Part shown: in pieces, positions 16,339 to 24,530 of the stretch | How the letters are laid out: each line of letters starts with the position of its first letter | Position numbering within the stretch: the stretch's first letter is position 1 | NCBI GenBank assembly: GCA_037444845.1 | Contig: JBBILQ010000028.1 | Span: 1 to 30,547, forward strand | From: JARYMI01 sp037444845 | GTDB taxonomy: Bacteria; Acidobacteriota; Aminicenantia; Aminicenantales; UBA8522 | Length of the DNA: 30,547 nucleotides | Reading direction: 5' to 3' | Program-made: the position numbers and the translations under genes | The notes under the pieces: model-generated | What the model saw: only the letters and a program-made list of their open reading frames with translations | Databases searched by the model: none | Told to the model about the DNA's origin: nothing

Positions 16339-16926
16339 TCAGCGACAGCGCTGCCAGTCAGAATCGCTGTAGAGATGGTCGATCTCTTTCCACATGTCCT
16401 TGAGGTCACAGACCATAATGAGGAGATCCTGGGTTTTCCCCGATAAGTCTTTGACGTAATCGGGCAACAAGGCTTCTTCCCGGAAGCCGAGCTTACGGCA
16501 GATTTTCTGCGCAGCTTTCTGGGGTCTCATCATTTGGGCCACGATCTTTTCGACATTCTTCTCTGCCGCCAGAAAATAGAGCTCTCTCATCATGACCGTG
16601 CCCAGGCCATGCCGCCGGTAGGGCCTGGCCACGATCACACGGATTTCTGCCTGGTGCCTGTGCCACTCGTCTCCGCTGAGTTCGAGGGCGCCGTCGGCCA
16701 CAATCTTATGCTTGTCTAAGCCGACGAGGCGGTAGACATTTCCCTTTTCGGTGAGCTTTATCCTCTGAGAGACCAGCTCCCGGTTGGTGACGTCGACCCG
16801 CAGATATCTTCTGTCCTCAAGCGGAAGAGATTGGTAGAATTCCATCAGCTTATCGAGGTCGCGCGAGGTCAAGGGCCTGATCAGAATTTCCTTGCCATCT
16901 TTGAGCGTCACGGTTTTTTCCTTCAC
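16339..16926 (-). CDS. GNAT-family N-acetyltransferase
   Basis: 195 residues. The GNAT acetyl-CoA pocket is RPYRRHGLGTVMMREL (RxxGLG core), preceded by the beta-4 strand AEIRVIVA and followed by the Ala/Cys-rich MMRPQKAAQKICRKLGF. The start is GTG at 16926: GAGGAG at 16938-16933 lies exactly 6 nt upstream. Any longer reading to TTG 16989 would run through the promoter's -10 box. N-terminal residues ILIRPLTSRDLDKLMEFYQSL are typical of GNAT openings. The substrate cannot be told. It is the first gene of a two-gene transcript with the patatin-Omp85 protein. Confidence 0.9.
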   Translation of the reverse strand: MKEKTVTLKDGKEILIRPLTSRDLDKLMEFYQSLPLEDRRYLRVDVTNRELVSQRIKLTEKGNVYRLVGLDKHKIVADGALELSGDEWHRHQAEIRVIVARPYRRHGLGTVMMRELYFLAAEKNVEKIVAQMMRPQKAAQKICRKLGFREEALLPDYVKDLSGKTQDLLIMVCDLKDMWKEIDHLYSDSDWQRCR

Positions 16927-16970
16927 GGAAGTCTCCTCTTTGCTTTCCGAAAAGAATGATTTTCTGTCAC

Positions 16971-16999
16971 AATATAAGCTGGCCGTCAATTCTTGTCAA
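16971..16999 (-). promoter_or_regulatory. Promoter for GNAT-patatin operon
   Basis: Minus strand: perfect TTGACA (16999-16994), 17 bp, TATATT (16976-16971, 5 of 6). Expected start ~16964, a 38-nt leader to GTG 16926. Confidence 0.8.
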
Positions 17000-17071
17000 G
17001 AATCCGCAACCTTCATTTCGTGAATTATCCAGGCTAATTCTCTGAATGGGAAAGATACCTGATCGAGTGCG

Positions 17072-18014
17072 TCAGGGAGTCGAAATTTTTACGTGCATGT
17101 CTCTTCCTGAATAAGCCAGGGCCGCCTCTATTTTTGACACCCGGAGGACCCGGGTATTAGAACGGACGCGGAAAGACCTCTGGCCAGACCCTGATTCTAT
17201 TTCGAGAGCAAGCCTGACGTTTCTCAGCGGAAATGAGGCTTTGATGTGTTTCATTTTCGGCAAGATTCTGGGACGAATGAGGAGATGATCAACCTTGGGC
17301 CGGATTCCGATGACATGATGCACGAGGAACTCCATCGGGAAGCCGTGCTTCAACCAGGGCTTCAATGGATTTCTGCACGGAGCCATCAGCAGACCTTCTT
17401 TTGATGAACCGGCCTTCGTCCACCAGACCGTAGCGTTTATCCGCGAGGAACGCCTGTTTCAATCTTCGGGCTTCGGCTTCCCAATAAAGCCCTTCCTCGC
17501 CACCTTTTAGGGCAACCCTTTTTTCGACGAAACAGTCGAGGCATCCGGTTTTAACCAGAACCGTGGCTGGCCTTTTTTGCAGGTTTTTCACTCGAACTTC
17601 CCGCACGAGGACTGGCTTTGAGAGTTCGCAGCAAAAGAAAAATTCATCCACGTCAAATGCCATACTCCGCCACGACACATGAACAGCCGGAACGCTGTCC
17701 GCGTTGGTCCAACAGGCATGCACATTGCCATCCCGGCAAGTAAAAGAGCTTTTTCCGGACAGAATATGGACCAGGGTGTGTTCCAGTCCTGATTGATGGC
17801 TCATGGTCAGAGCTTCCCTTTTCTTGGCCAGTCGCTCAGGATCCATTATCAAGAGCCCGACGGGTGTCCCTTCGCCCGAAGGGAAGATTTGAACCGCTGC
17901 CTGGATCAACCCGTTTCCAAGAAAAAAGTAGGAGGCATCTTTGAGCCGGGTTCGGACATCGGCATGTCCCCGGGAAGGGTCATCATCGTAGAAGTGTTCC
18001 TTGACATCGATCAT
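17072..18014 (-). pseudogene. Decayed gene, probably glycoside hydrolase (N- and C-terminal parts in different frames)
   Basis: Two overlapping minus-strand frames read as one broken gene. Frame A (18014-17289, 241 codons) has beta-rich content with DASYFFLGNGLIQAAVQIFP and lacks a signal peptide, like the N-terminal sandwich domain of some large glycosidases. Frame B (17386-17072) holds FLVHHVIGIRPKVDHLLIRPRILP, which resembles the C-terminal cap after an (alpha/alpha)6 catalytic barrel (typical form: LLGIRPxxDGLxIxP). The catalytic middle (several hundred residues) is missing and the frame changes within 17289-17386, so a deletion with a frame switch is likely. A good promoter remains upstream. 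Family assignment is from memory and modest; the two-frame structure is directly visible. Confidence 0.55.
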
Positions 18015-18035
18015 GGTTGGTCAACGGCGTGAGAG

Positions 18036-18065
18036 AGTATAGCTCAGGGCTAAATGAGATATCAA
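18036..18065 (-). promoter_or_regulatory. Promoter upstream of the decayed gene
   Basis: Minus strand: TTGATA (18065-18060), 18 bp, TATACT (18041-18036). It lies just beyond the MFS stop codon. Confidence 0.55.
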
Positions 18066-18070
18066 CGACT

Positions 18071-19231
18071 TTACGCTGATGATTTCTCACTCACGAAAAA
18101 AAGAAGGCCGGCAGCGAGGCCAGTCAGGGCAAGAGAAAAAACAAACGGCGCCCCCATCCCGATCTTATCCCAGAGCAGGCCGGCCACAAATGAGGCGGGG
18201 AGAGCGCAGAGCCCGGTGATCATCTGAAAGCCCCCGAGACAGCTCGCCCGAAACGGCAGGGGCGAAAGCTCGCAGACGAGGGTCTTCTGGACGGGTTCGA
18301 GGGCAGCTTTGTGGATGCCGTAGAGGACGAAAATCAGGATGATGAGCGGGCGGCTTGGAGAAGTGACCATCCCTGCGCAAACCGCGGCCCAGAAAAAAAA
18401 GGACAGGTAAAGGACAGCCTTGCGGCCGATCCTGTCCGAAAGCCTGCCGAAGGGAAAAGAAAAAAGCGAGGCTGTCGCCGTGAAAATCAGGTAGAGGACC
18501 GGAATGAAGACGATCTTGAACCCGTGCATTCTGGCGTACACCAAAAGAAAGGAATAACTGAAAGCGCCCAGGGAAAAGAGAGCGCTGAGGAGCAGGTAAA
18601 CCCGGAAATCCTTGCCCAGGTCTTGCAAGGAGAGGCCTTTGTAAATCCTCGCGCTGTCGGCTCTTTTCTCCCTGATGAGAAAAAAAATTAACAGCGCGCT
18701 CAGAAGGGAAGGAATCGCGGCCAGAGCAAAGAGAAGCCTGAAGCCCACCAGGTTGAGAAAAACGATGCAGATAAGGATGCCGCAGACAGCGCCAAGGTTG
18801 TCCATCGCGCGGAGAAGCCCGAAACTCCGGCCGCGGTCACTAACAGTGGTCATGTCGGCCACCATGGCGTCTCGCGGCGCGCTCCTGATTTTCCCCGCCC
18901 TGTCGAGGATGCGGAAAGGAATGAGATGCGGCCACGCGGCCGAGAGGGCGTAGCCGAGCCTCGAAAGCGAACCGCAAAGGTATCCTGTCCAGATGAAAAT
19001 CTTTCTCTTTCTGATCCGGTCCGAGAGGTAACCGGAAGCAGCCTGGGAAAGGGAAACGAGAGCTTCGCCCAGTCCGTCGAGAAAACCCAGGGCCGCCATG
19101 TTGGCCTTAAGAACCTGGGTCACAAAAAGCGGCCAGATGGGATAGATGATGTCTGAGCCCATGTCGTTGAGAAAAGAGGCGGCGGCAAAAACCCGGAGTT
19201 TTTTCTTCGTGGAAGTGGATTCAGCTTCCAT
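18071..19231 (-). CDS. MFS transporter
   Basis: About 386 residues with roughly 12 hydrophobic segments. The MFS loop 2-3 motif appears as GYLSDRIRKRKIFIW (~residues 67-81) and its second-half repeat as FGRLSDRIGRKAVLYL. The loop LDRAGKIRSAPRDAMVAD is typical of the subgroup often annotated 'MFS transporter, YnfM/UMF-like', but the substrate is unknown. I chose ATG 19231 (MEAESTSTKKK): the promoter's -10 box (19265-19260) overlaps an upstream in-frame ATG and excludes longer starts. No clear Shine-Dalgarno. It is divergent from the ChaN-fusion gene, with MITE copy 2 filling the space between the two promoters. Confidence 0.88.
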   Translation of the reverse strand: MEAESTSTKKKLRVFAAASFLNDMGSDIIYPIWPLFVTQVLKANMAALGFLDGLGEALVSLSQAASGYLSDRIRKRKIFIWTGYLCGSLSRLGYALSAAWPHLIPFRILDRAGKIRSAPRDAMVADMTTVSDRGRSFGLLRAMDNLGAVCGILICIVFLNLVGFRLLFALAAIPSLLSALLIFFLIREKRADSARIYKGLSLQDLGKDFRVYLLLSALFSLGAFSYSFLLVYARMHGFKIVFIPVLYLIFTATASLFSFPFGRLSDRIGRKAVLYLSFFFWAAVCAGMVTSPSRPLIILIFVLYGIHKAALEPVQKTLVCELSPLPFRASCLGGFQMITGLCALPASFVAGLLWDKIGMGAPFVFSLALTGLAAGLLFFVSEKSSA

Positions 19232-19259
19232 AGGCCATGGCTTGCGGTAACGGCAGTCC

Positions 19260-19288
19260 ATTTTAGGGGTTGAGCCGATGCTTGTCAA
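19260..19288 (-). promoter_or_regulatory. Promoter for MFS gene
   Basis: Minus strand: perfect TTGACA (19288-19283), 17 bp, TAAAAT (19265-19260, 5 of 6). Expected start ~19253, a ~22-nt leader. Confidence 0.75.
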
Positions 19289-19301
19289 TCCGCCGGTTTG
19301 A

Positions 19302-19510
19302 CCCCGAAATTGCCGATATAAAATTGTCTTTGCGAGCGAAGCGAAGCAATCCGGCCCTTTGGGTTGTCCCGAGCTTGGCGAGGGATCTCATCGGATGAGC
19401 TTGAGATCGCCACATCGCTTCGCTCCTCGCGACGATTCCGTCGGATCGCCACGCACCCAAGGGGGGCTCGCGATGACTGGGATATCGTCTTTCTAACGGC
19501 AAATTCTGGG
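19302..19510 (+). repeat. MITE-like dispersed repeat, copy 2 (~209 bp)
   Basis: Left end CCCCGAAATTGCCGATATAAAATTG and right end CTAACGGCAAATTCTGGG form imperfect terminal inverted repeats shared with copy 1. The core GCGAGCGAAGCGAAGCAATC and ATCGCCACGCACCCAAGG is also shared. This copy carries an extra ~75 bp that includes an internal inverted GCTTCGCTCC. It lies between the divergent MFS and ChaN-fusion promoters, 13 bp from one -35 box and 1 bp from the other. Confidence 0.8.
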
Positions 19511-19511
19511 T

Positions 19512-19540
19512 TTGACTGGAATCGAGGGGCTGGTTATGAT
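19512..19540 (+). promoter_or_regulatory. Promoter for the ChaN-PDZ-beta-lactamase-like gene
   Basis: TTGACT at 19512-19517, 17 bp, TATGAT at 19535-19540. Expected start ~19547, so the translation start must lie downstream, at ATG 19566. Confidence 0.75.
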
Positions 19541-19565
19541 ACAAAAATCGAGATTGGAGGACAGG

Positions 19566-21782
19566 ATGAACCGGAGACATAAATTCTTTGTTTTGATTCT
19601 GACAATCCTCTTCTTTTTTTCCTGGCAGGCGGCGGAAGAGGAGAAAGAGGACAGAACACTGCGCCTGGCCATCGGAGCCGCCAAGCTCAAGGACAAGCTC
19701 GTTCAGGTGGCTCCGGGTGAGATCATCTCCGCCCGGACAGGCAGGCCCCTTGCTTTTTCTAAGATGATCCAGGAACTGGAAGCGAGCCGCTTTGTCTATA
19801 TCGGCGAAAGCCACGACAACCTGACGATGCACGACATCCAGCTGCAGATTATCCAGGCGCTTCATGAAAAAGATAGGTCCATCGCCGTTGGGCTCGAGAT
19901 GCTGCCCGCGGAGTTGCAGCCCGTCCTGGATAAATGGAGCCAGGGGCTGCTGGCTGAAGAGAACTTTGTCCGCGAGGTCGGGTGGTACGTCCACTGGAAC
20001 ATGAATTTCGGCTATTACAAAAAAATCTTTGCCCTGGCTAAAGAAAAACACATCCCGGTTTATGCCCTCAATGCTCCGCGCAGCCTGATCACTAAAATCC
20101 GGATGCAGGGTTGGGATTCGCTTTCCGAGGAGGAGAAAAGGCTTGTGCCGCAGCCGGATCTTTCCTCGAGTGAACACCGGCTTCTCATAAGGACAATCTT
20201 CGAGAGCACGGAACTTCCTCACCAGATGAAGGGAGAGGGCCTCGATCAGGTTTTTGAGGGGCTCTACCGGGCTCAGGCTGCCTGGGACGAGGTCATGGCC
20301 GCCAATGCTGTTCTCTCCGCGAAGGAGGGCAAACGAAAGATGATCGTCCTGGCCGGTTCAGGCCACCTCCTCTATAACCTCGGCATTAACCGCCGTGTGC
20401 AGGAGAGGACGGGGCTGCCGTCGAAGACCGTGATAGTGGTTTCTGTGGAAGCCGGAGAAAAGTCTGCCACTGTCGCAAGAAGCCTGGGTGATTATATCTG
20501 GGGAATTGAGGAAGAAGAACAGGCGGCCTTCCCCTCGGTCGGACTCGCTTTCAGGAAGGTCGATGGCCTGGAGAACCTGGTCATAGAAAGAAAACCGATC
20601 GACGGCGCGGCGCTTGGCGCAGGTTTCGAAAAAGGAGATATCGTCCTTTCAGCCGACGGTAAAGCCTTCACTGACATCAACGAATTGAGGATTTACCTGG
20701 CGGGCTTTGGCTGGAACGAAGAGACAAAATTCCGCCTGCTTAGAGGTGGTGAAACAAAGGAGGTTGTCCTCAAGTTTCACGCCGAGGTCAAGACTGCCGT
20801 GATGCCGGTCTCCAAGCTAAAACGGGAAGAAGGAAAAAAGGTCGAGACGGCCAAGACGCCCAGGATAGAAAGGCTCGAGCGCCAGATCCAAAGCCTCCTG
20901 CAGAGAGCAGACGGAGAAGTTGGCGTGGCCATCAAACACCTGGAATCAGGGCAGGAGCTTTATGTTAACGGCGAAACGTCATTTCCGATGGCCAGCGTTT
21001 TCAAAATTCCAGTGCTTGTTGAGGTCCTGGCTCAGGTGAAAGAAGGGAAATTCAACCTGGAGGATGAGGTCAGCATCGACAAAAAAGACCAGCATCTCGG
21101 GAGCGGGCTGCTTTCCGACCTTGTCGCTCCGGGCATTAAGCTTTCGGTCAGGAATCTCATCCAACTGATGATGATGGTCAGCGATAACTCGGCCACGGAC
21201 ATCCTCCTGGAAAAAGTGGGGGCTGAGAATGTCAACAATCGTCTGGCTTCCTTCGGTATCGAGGGACTGACCGTGAACAGAAGTTGCCAGGAACTCATCA
21301 TGGACTTTCTCGGTCTGGATTATCAGAAGTATAAAGGCCTGTCGCTCGATGACATCACCGCCGAGCTGGAGAAAGCGCCGGAACGCAGCAGGGAAGCTCG
21401 CCAGAAAGCCGTGACCGAGTTCAGTCGCGACCCGCAGGATCAGAGCACACCGCGGGCGCTCTGCCTCCTCCTCGAAAAAATCTTCAGGAAAGAGATTCTC
21501 GACCCGGCAGGCTGTGATTTGATTATCTCCATCATGCTCGATTGTCAGACAGGGGAGTCCAGGATCAAGGGAGAGCTGCCGCCGGGCACCCGGGTGGCCC
21601 ACAAGACAGGGACGATAGCCGGCACGGTCAACGACGGCGGCATCATCTACCTGCCTGATGGTCAGGGCCATGTCATCCTGGCCGTCCTGACCAAGAATTT
21701 TATGGGAAAAACGAGCGACGTTGAGTCGATGATCGCCAAGATCGCCAGGTTTGTCTATGATTTCTTTTATTTCGCCCCCTGA
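19566..21782 (+). CDS. Secreted three-domain protein: ChaN-like + PDZ + class A beta-lactamase-like
   Basis: 738 residues from ATG 19566, which follows GGAGGA at 19556-19561. Upstream in-frame codons overlap the promoter. A signal peptide (MNRRHKFFVLILTILFFFSW) comes first. Residues ~50-290 are ChaN-like (haem-binding uptake family): FVYIGESHDNLTMHDIQLQI, AVGLEMLPAELQPVLDKW, MIVLAGSGHLLYNLGI. Residues ~320-405 form a PDZ domain with GAGFEKGDIVLSADGKAF. Residues ~434-738 are a serine beta-lactamase/DD-peptidase fold: nucleophile motif S477-V-F-K480, S539-D-N541 and K680-T-G682. The omega-loop Glu166/Asn170 pair of class A enzymes is not evident before DPQDQSTPRAL, so efficient deacylation is doubtful. 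It is followed after 58 nt by a secreted carboxypeptidase. Function unknown. Confidence 0.9.
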   Translation: MNRRHKFFVLILTILFFFSWQAAEEEKEDRTLRLAIGAAKLKDKLVQVAPGEIISARTGRPLAFSKMIQELEASRFVYIGESHDNLTMHDIQLQIIQALHEKDRSIAVGLEMLPAELQPVLDKWSQGLLAEENFVREVGWYVHWNMNFGYYKKIFALAKEKHIPVYALNAPRSLITKIRMQGWDSLSEEEKRLVPQPDLSSSEHRLLIRTIFESTELPHQMKGEGLDQVFEGLYRAQAAWDEVMAANAVLSAKEGKRKMIVLAGSGHLLYNLGINRRVQERTGLPSKTVIVVSVEAGEKSATVARSLGDYIWGIEEEEQAAFPSVGLAFRKVDGLENLVIERKPIDGAALGAGFEKGDIVLSADGKAFTDINELRIYLAGFGWNEETKFRLLRGGETKEVVLKFHAEVKTAVMPVSKLKREEGKKVETAKTPRIERLERQIQSLLQRADGEVGVAIKHLESGQELYVNGETSFPMASVFKIPVLVEVLAQVKEGKFNLEDEVSIDKKDQHLGSGLLSDLVAPGIKLSVRNLIQLMMMVSDNSATDILLEKVGAENVNNRLASFGIEGLTVNRSCQELIMDFLGLDYQKYKGLSLDDITAELEKAPERSREARQKAVTEFSRDPQDQSTPRALCLLLEKIFRKEILDPAGCDLIISIMLDCQTGESRIKGELPPGTRVAHKTGTIAGTVNDGGIIYLPDGQGHVILAVLTKNFMGKTSDVESMIAKIARFVYDFFYFAP

Positions 21783-21840
21783 AAATGAAAAAAAATTTTG
21801 CTGGGCGAAAGACCAAGCCTGAGGGCAGGAAGGAGGTTCC

Positions 21841-23553
21841 ATGAATGTAAGGAATTTTAAGAAATTTTGGGAAAGGTCATGTCCGCTTTTTATTCTGACG
21901 CTTGCCCTTGTCCATTTTGGCTCTGGCCAGCCCCTGAAGACCCCCGCCGAGGAATCACGCTACACCCAGTACAGCCAGCACGAAGAAATTGCCCGTTTTC
22001 TGAGTGCCCTCGATTTCCTTTCCGCTGAGGTGACTGTCCGCGTCATAGGGAAAACAAAGGAAGTCAGAGAATTCCCTGCCAATGACCTTTTCCTGGTTAT
22101 TTTGACAGAAGAAGGGATCGACTGCCCGGAAAAGTTAAACAGGCAGAAGCCGACCGTTTTGCTCGTGGCTTCTCAGCACGGGAATGAGCAATCAGCCAAG
22201 GAGGCAGCCCTCTGGCTCATCCGCGACATGGGTCTGGGAGAGCTCAGGCCGCTCCTGAAGAAAGTGAACTTTCTGGCCATCCCGCAGGCAAACCCTTATG
22301 GCAACTGGTTTGACCGGCGGCAGAATGAGCAGGACCTCGACCTCAACCGAGATCATGTCAAGTTGGAGTCCGAAGAGACAAAGGCCATCCACAGGGTTTT
22401 CCAGGCCTGGATGCCTGAGGCGACGATCGACGTCCACGAAAAGGGAGACGACTACTACCGGGTTTCCATCGGTTGCGTCTCCAACGTCAACATCCACCCG
22501 CGGCTCCAGGATTTTTCCCGGTCAGTTATTCTCAGCGCCGTCGCCAAGAACCTGGAGAAGAAGCAAATCACGTTTCATGAATACATAGTTACCCAGGAAA
22601 TGGGGATCGATTCCTCTGCCGGCGTGCGCTACAGGCCTGAGGAGCTGTCTGGTCGGCAGGAGATGAAGCGGTACAGCACCACCGATCTCAACGATGGCCG
22701 CAACAGCCTGGGGATTTTTGAGACTCTTTCGTTTATCCAGGAAGGAGCTTCGCGGCGCGATCTTGAGACCCTCGAACAGAGAACCCGCTGGCAGTATTTC
22801 GGCCTTCGCTATTTCGTAGAGACGATCGCTGATCACGCCGCAGAAGTGAACACGTTAGTCAGGGAACTCCGCCGTTCCCTCGGTGAGAAAGCCAAGGCGT
22901 ATTCGGAGGACGACCTTGTCCATCTCGCCATGGAGTATGTCCGCGACGAAAAAGAGCCCGTCCTGACCATCAAGAAGTTCGACCGGGCCGAAAGTCCGGT
23001 CCGGGGGATTCTCAAAGTGGATAAGAAGGCGGGCGAAACTCTCGCCATGGCGGATGTAGCCCCATACCCGTTTCCCGTTGAATACAAGGTTACCACTGAG
23101 GTCGTCAAGAACTGGTTCCCGGGGGTCATGCCGACATTAAGCGTGCCCAGGCCGCTCGGCTATATCATTCCCGCCGGGCATCAGGATGTCATCGAGACGT
23201 TGCTCGATCATGGTCTCAGCGTCGATTTGGTCACCAAAGATGTCGCCCTGGAGGTCGAGGCTTATCACGTTGGCGAAGTGGTCCCCGCCAGGTACGACTA
23301 CCTGCCACCCGAAAAAATTGACGTGGAGAAAAAAATTCTCCAGGTTGTCGTCAAGAAGGGAGATTTTTATGTTTCCTGCGGCCAGGCCGGCGCAAACCTC
23401 ATTCCCTGCCTGCTTGAACCGCAATCACAGTACGGGCTCATTCGCTACTGGTCGTTTAAGTTAGTGCCCGAAAAGGGGAATCTCTACGCGTTTTACCGTA
23501 TGACAAACCAGGCTGCTTTGGAGCTTATTCCTTACAGGGATTGGGGAAGATAA
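21841..23553 (+). CDS. Secreted M14-family zinc carboxypeptidase
   Basis: 570 residues. N-terminal signal peptide with a hydrophobic core (LFILTLALVHFG). The M14 zinc ligands are His113 and Glu116 in ASQHGNEQSAKE and His199 in TIDVHEKGDD. Substrate-carboxylate Asn-Arg is in DLDLNRDH, and the general-base Glu is probably Glu294 in LGIFETLSF. The last ~200 residues lie outside the peptidase fold and are rich in beta-strand-like sequence. Start ATG 21841 is preceded by AGGAAGGAGG. It lies 58 nt after the ChaN-fusion gene, probably in the same transcript, suggesting joint periplasmic work on peptides or peptidoglycan stems (inference). Its stop is only 3 nt from that of the convergent MBL gene. 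Confidence 0.92.
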   Translation: MNVRNFKKFWERSCPLFILTLALVHFGSGQPLKTPAEESRYTQYSQHEEIARFLSALDFLSAEVTVRVIGKTKEVREFPANDLFLVILTEEGIDCPEKLNRQKPTVLLVASQHGNEQSAKEAALWLIRDMGLGELRPLLKKVNFLAIPQANPYGNWFDRRQNEQDLDLNRDHVKLESEETKAIHRVFQAWMPEATIDVHEKGDDYYRVSIGCVSNVNIHPRLQDFSRSVILSAVAKNLEKKQITFHEYIVTQEMGIDSSAGVRYRPEELSGRQEMKRYSTTDLNDGRNSLGIFETLSFIQEGASRRDLETLEQRTRWQYFGLRYFVETIADHAAEVNTLVRELRRSLGEKAKAYSEDDLVHLAMEYVRDEKEPVLTIKKFDRAESPVRGILKVDKKAGETLAMADVAPYPFPVEYKVTTEVVKNWFPGVMPTLSVPRPLGYIIPAGHQDVIETLLDHGLSVDLVTKDVALEVEAYHVGEVVPARYDYLPPEKIDVEKKILQVVVKKGDFYVSCGQAGANLIPCLLEPQSQYGLIRYWSFKLVPEKGNLYAFYRMTNQAALELIPYRDWGR

Positions 23554-23556
23554 GGC

Positions 23557-24480
23557 TTACTTTTTCTCGGTCAGTTCCAGGTAGATAATTTCGGGAAGGC
23601 TGAGCCATCGGGGTCTTGCTGACTGAGCAGGCCTGTCCTCGACGTTGAAAGCCTTCTTGATCTCATCGAGGGATTTTCTCTCCTCAATGAGTCCTTTGAT
23701 ACGGGCCTGTTTCTCCTCGAGCGACTGGATAAGCTCCATGATATCGCCGCGCGAGGCTTTGTCGGCGTGACCGGAGAGGAACGTCTCGGCGTCGAGCGCG
23801 AGCACGGCCTTGAGGACCTTGACCAACCCGAAAGAGTTTCCGTTCTTATGCCGATGAACGAGAGGGTCCCTCCCCTTGAAGAACAGGTCCCCCAGGAAGG
23901 CAACTTTCTCTACAGGAAAATAGACGACCACATCGCCGTTTGTGTGGGCCGGCCCAAAGTGGAGAAGCTGGACCGTCTCTCCGTCCATTTTGAGCTCGTA
24001 TTTTTCTGAGAAAGTTATTTGTGGAAGGTAAGCCCGCAGCTTTTCCTCCTCGAATGCCTCCTCCAGGTGCTGCCGGGTGTTGTCGTGAGCGATGATCTCG
24101 ATTCCCGCGGGAAAAGCCAGGAGGCCGTTGACGTGGTCGCCGTCGCTGTGTGTTAATACGACAGTGCCGATCGGATTAGGGGATAATTTCTTGGCTTCAT
24201 CGAGCATCTGTTTCGCCGACTCTTCGCTCATTTTGGCGTCGATAACCAGGGTCTTCTGCCTTCCAAGAAATACGCCGGCGTTGGCTCCTCTCCCGCCCTT
24301 TACCTGGTAGATGGGCCCCGCAATCTTCTCGAAGGCAAGAGGCGGGGGTTCCTGCCCCGTCTGAGCGGCCGGGGGCGGTTGTTTTTGTTGAGCCGTTTGC
24401 TCCTGTCCGGTTGCCCAGCAGAGCAAAGCAAAAGCGCATAAACCTGCAGCCAGGAGGCATGTTTTCTGATCGTTCTTCAT
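23557..24480 (-). CDS. Secreted metallo-beta-lactamase-fold hydrolase
   Basis: 307 residues. Signal peptide (MKNDQKTCLLAAGLCAFALL) followed by a Gln/Pro-rich linker to ~48. The MBL domain has the metal motif HSDGDH (111-116), a variant of HxHxDH with Asp at the second ligand position. His in FGPAHTNGDVVVYF, Asp in VAFLGDLFF and the last His in FLSGHADKA complete the site. Such HxDxDH members are common among unassigned periplasmic MBL proteins, so the substrate is unknown. Start ATG 24480 has AAGGAGGAA upstream. It lies downstream of the PHP gene on the same strand. The GGGGACGGTCCTC hairpin relic is in between. Confidence 0.9.
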   Translation of the reverse strand: MKNDQKTCLLAAGLCAFALLCWATGQEQTAQQKQPPPAAQTGQEPPPLAFEKIAGPIYQVKGGRGANAGVFLGRQKTLVIDAKMSEESAKQMLDEAKKLSPNPIGTVVLTHSDGDHVNGLLAFPAGIEIIAHDNTRQHLEEAFEEEKLRAYLPQITFSEKYELKMDGETVQLLHFGPAHTNGDVVVYFPVEKVAFLGDLFFKGRDPLVHRHKNGNSFGLVKVLKAVLALDAETFLSGHADKASRGDIMELIQSLEEKQARIKGLIEERKSLDEIKKAFNVEDRPAQSARPRWLSLPEIIYLELTEKK

Positions 24481-24496
24481 TGTTCCTCCTTTCTAT

Positions 24497-24526
24497 GGAG
24501 ACAATCCTCTCCCGAGGACCGTCCCC
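24497..24526 (-). repeat. GGGGACGGTCCTC hairpin, diverged copy 2, in the leader of the MBL gene
   Basis: On the minus strand, arm GGGGACGGTCCTC (24526-24514), loop GGGA, arm GAGGATTGTCTCC (24509-24497). Versus copy 1 the second arm has three C-to-T changes. All 13 pairs still form in minus-strand RNA, three as G-U. On the plus strand the same changes would be A-C mismatches. It ends 6-8 nt before the MBL Shine-Dalgarno. Confidence 0.75.
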
Positions 24527-24530
24527 GGCA

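Noticed and set aside
16927..16989. Longer GNAT start at TTG 16989
   Set aside because: It would start inside the promoter spacer and read through the -10 box, while GTG 16926 has a perfectly placed GAGGAG.
19512..19565. Longer start for the ChaN fusion at 19512
   Set aside because: That codon is inside the -35 box, and the signal peptide begins naturally at ATG 19566 after GGAGGA.
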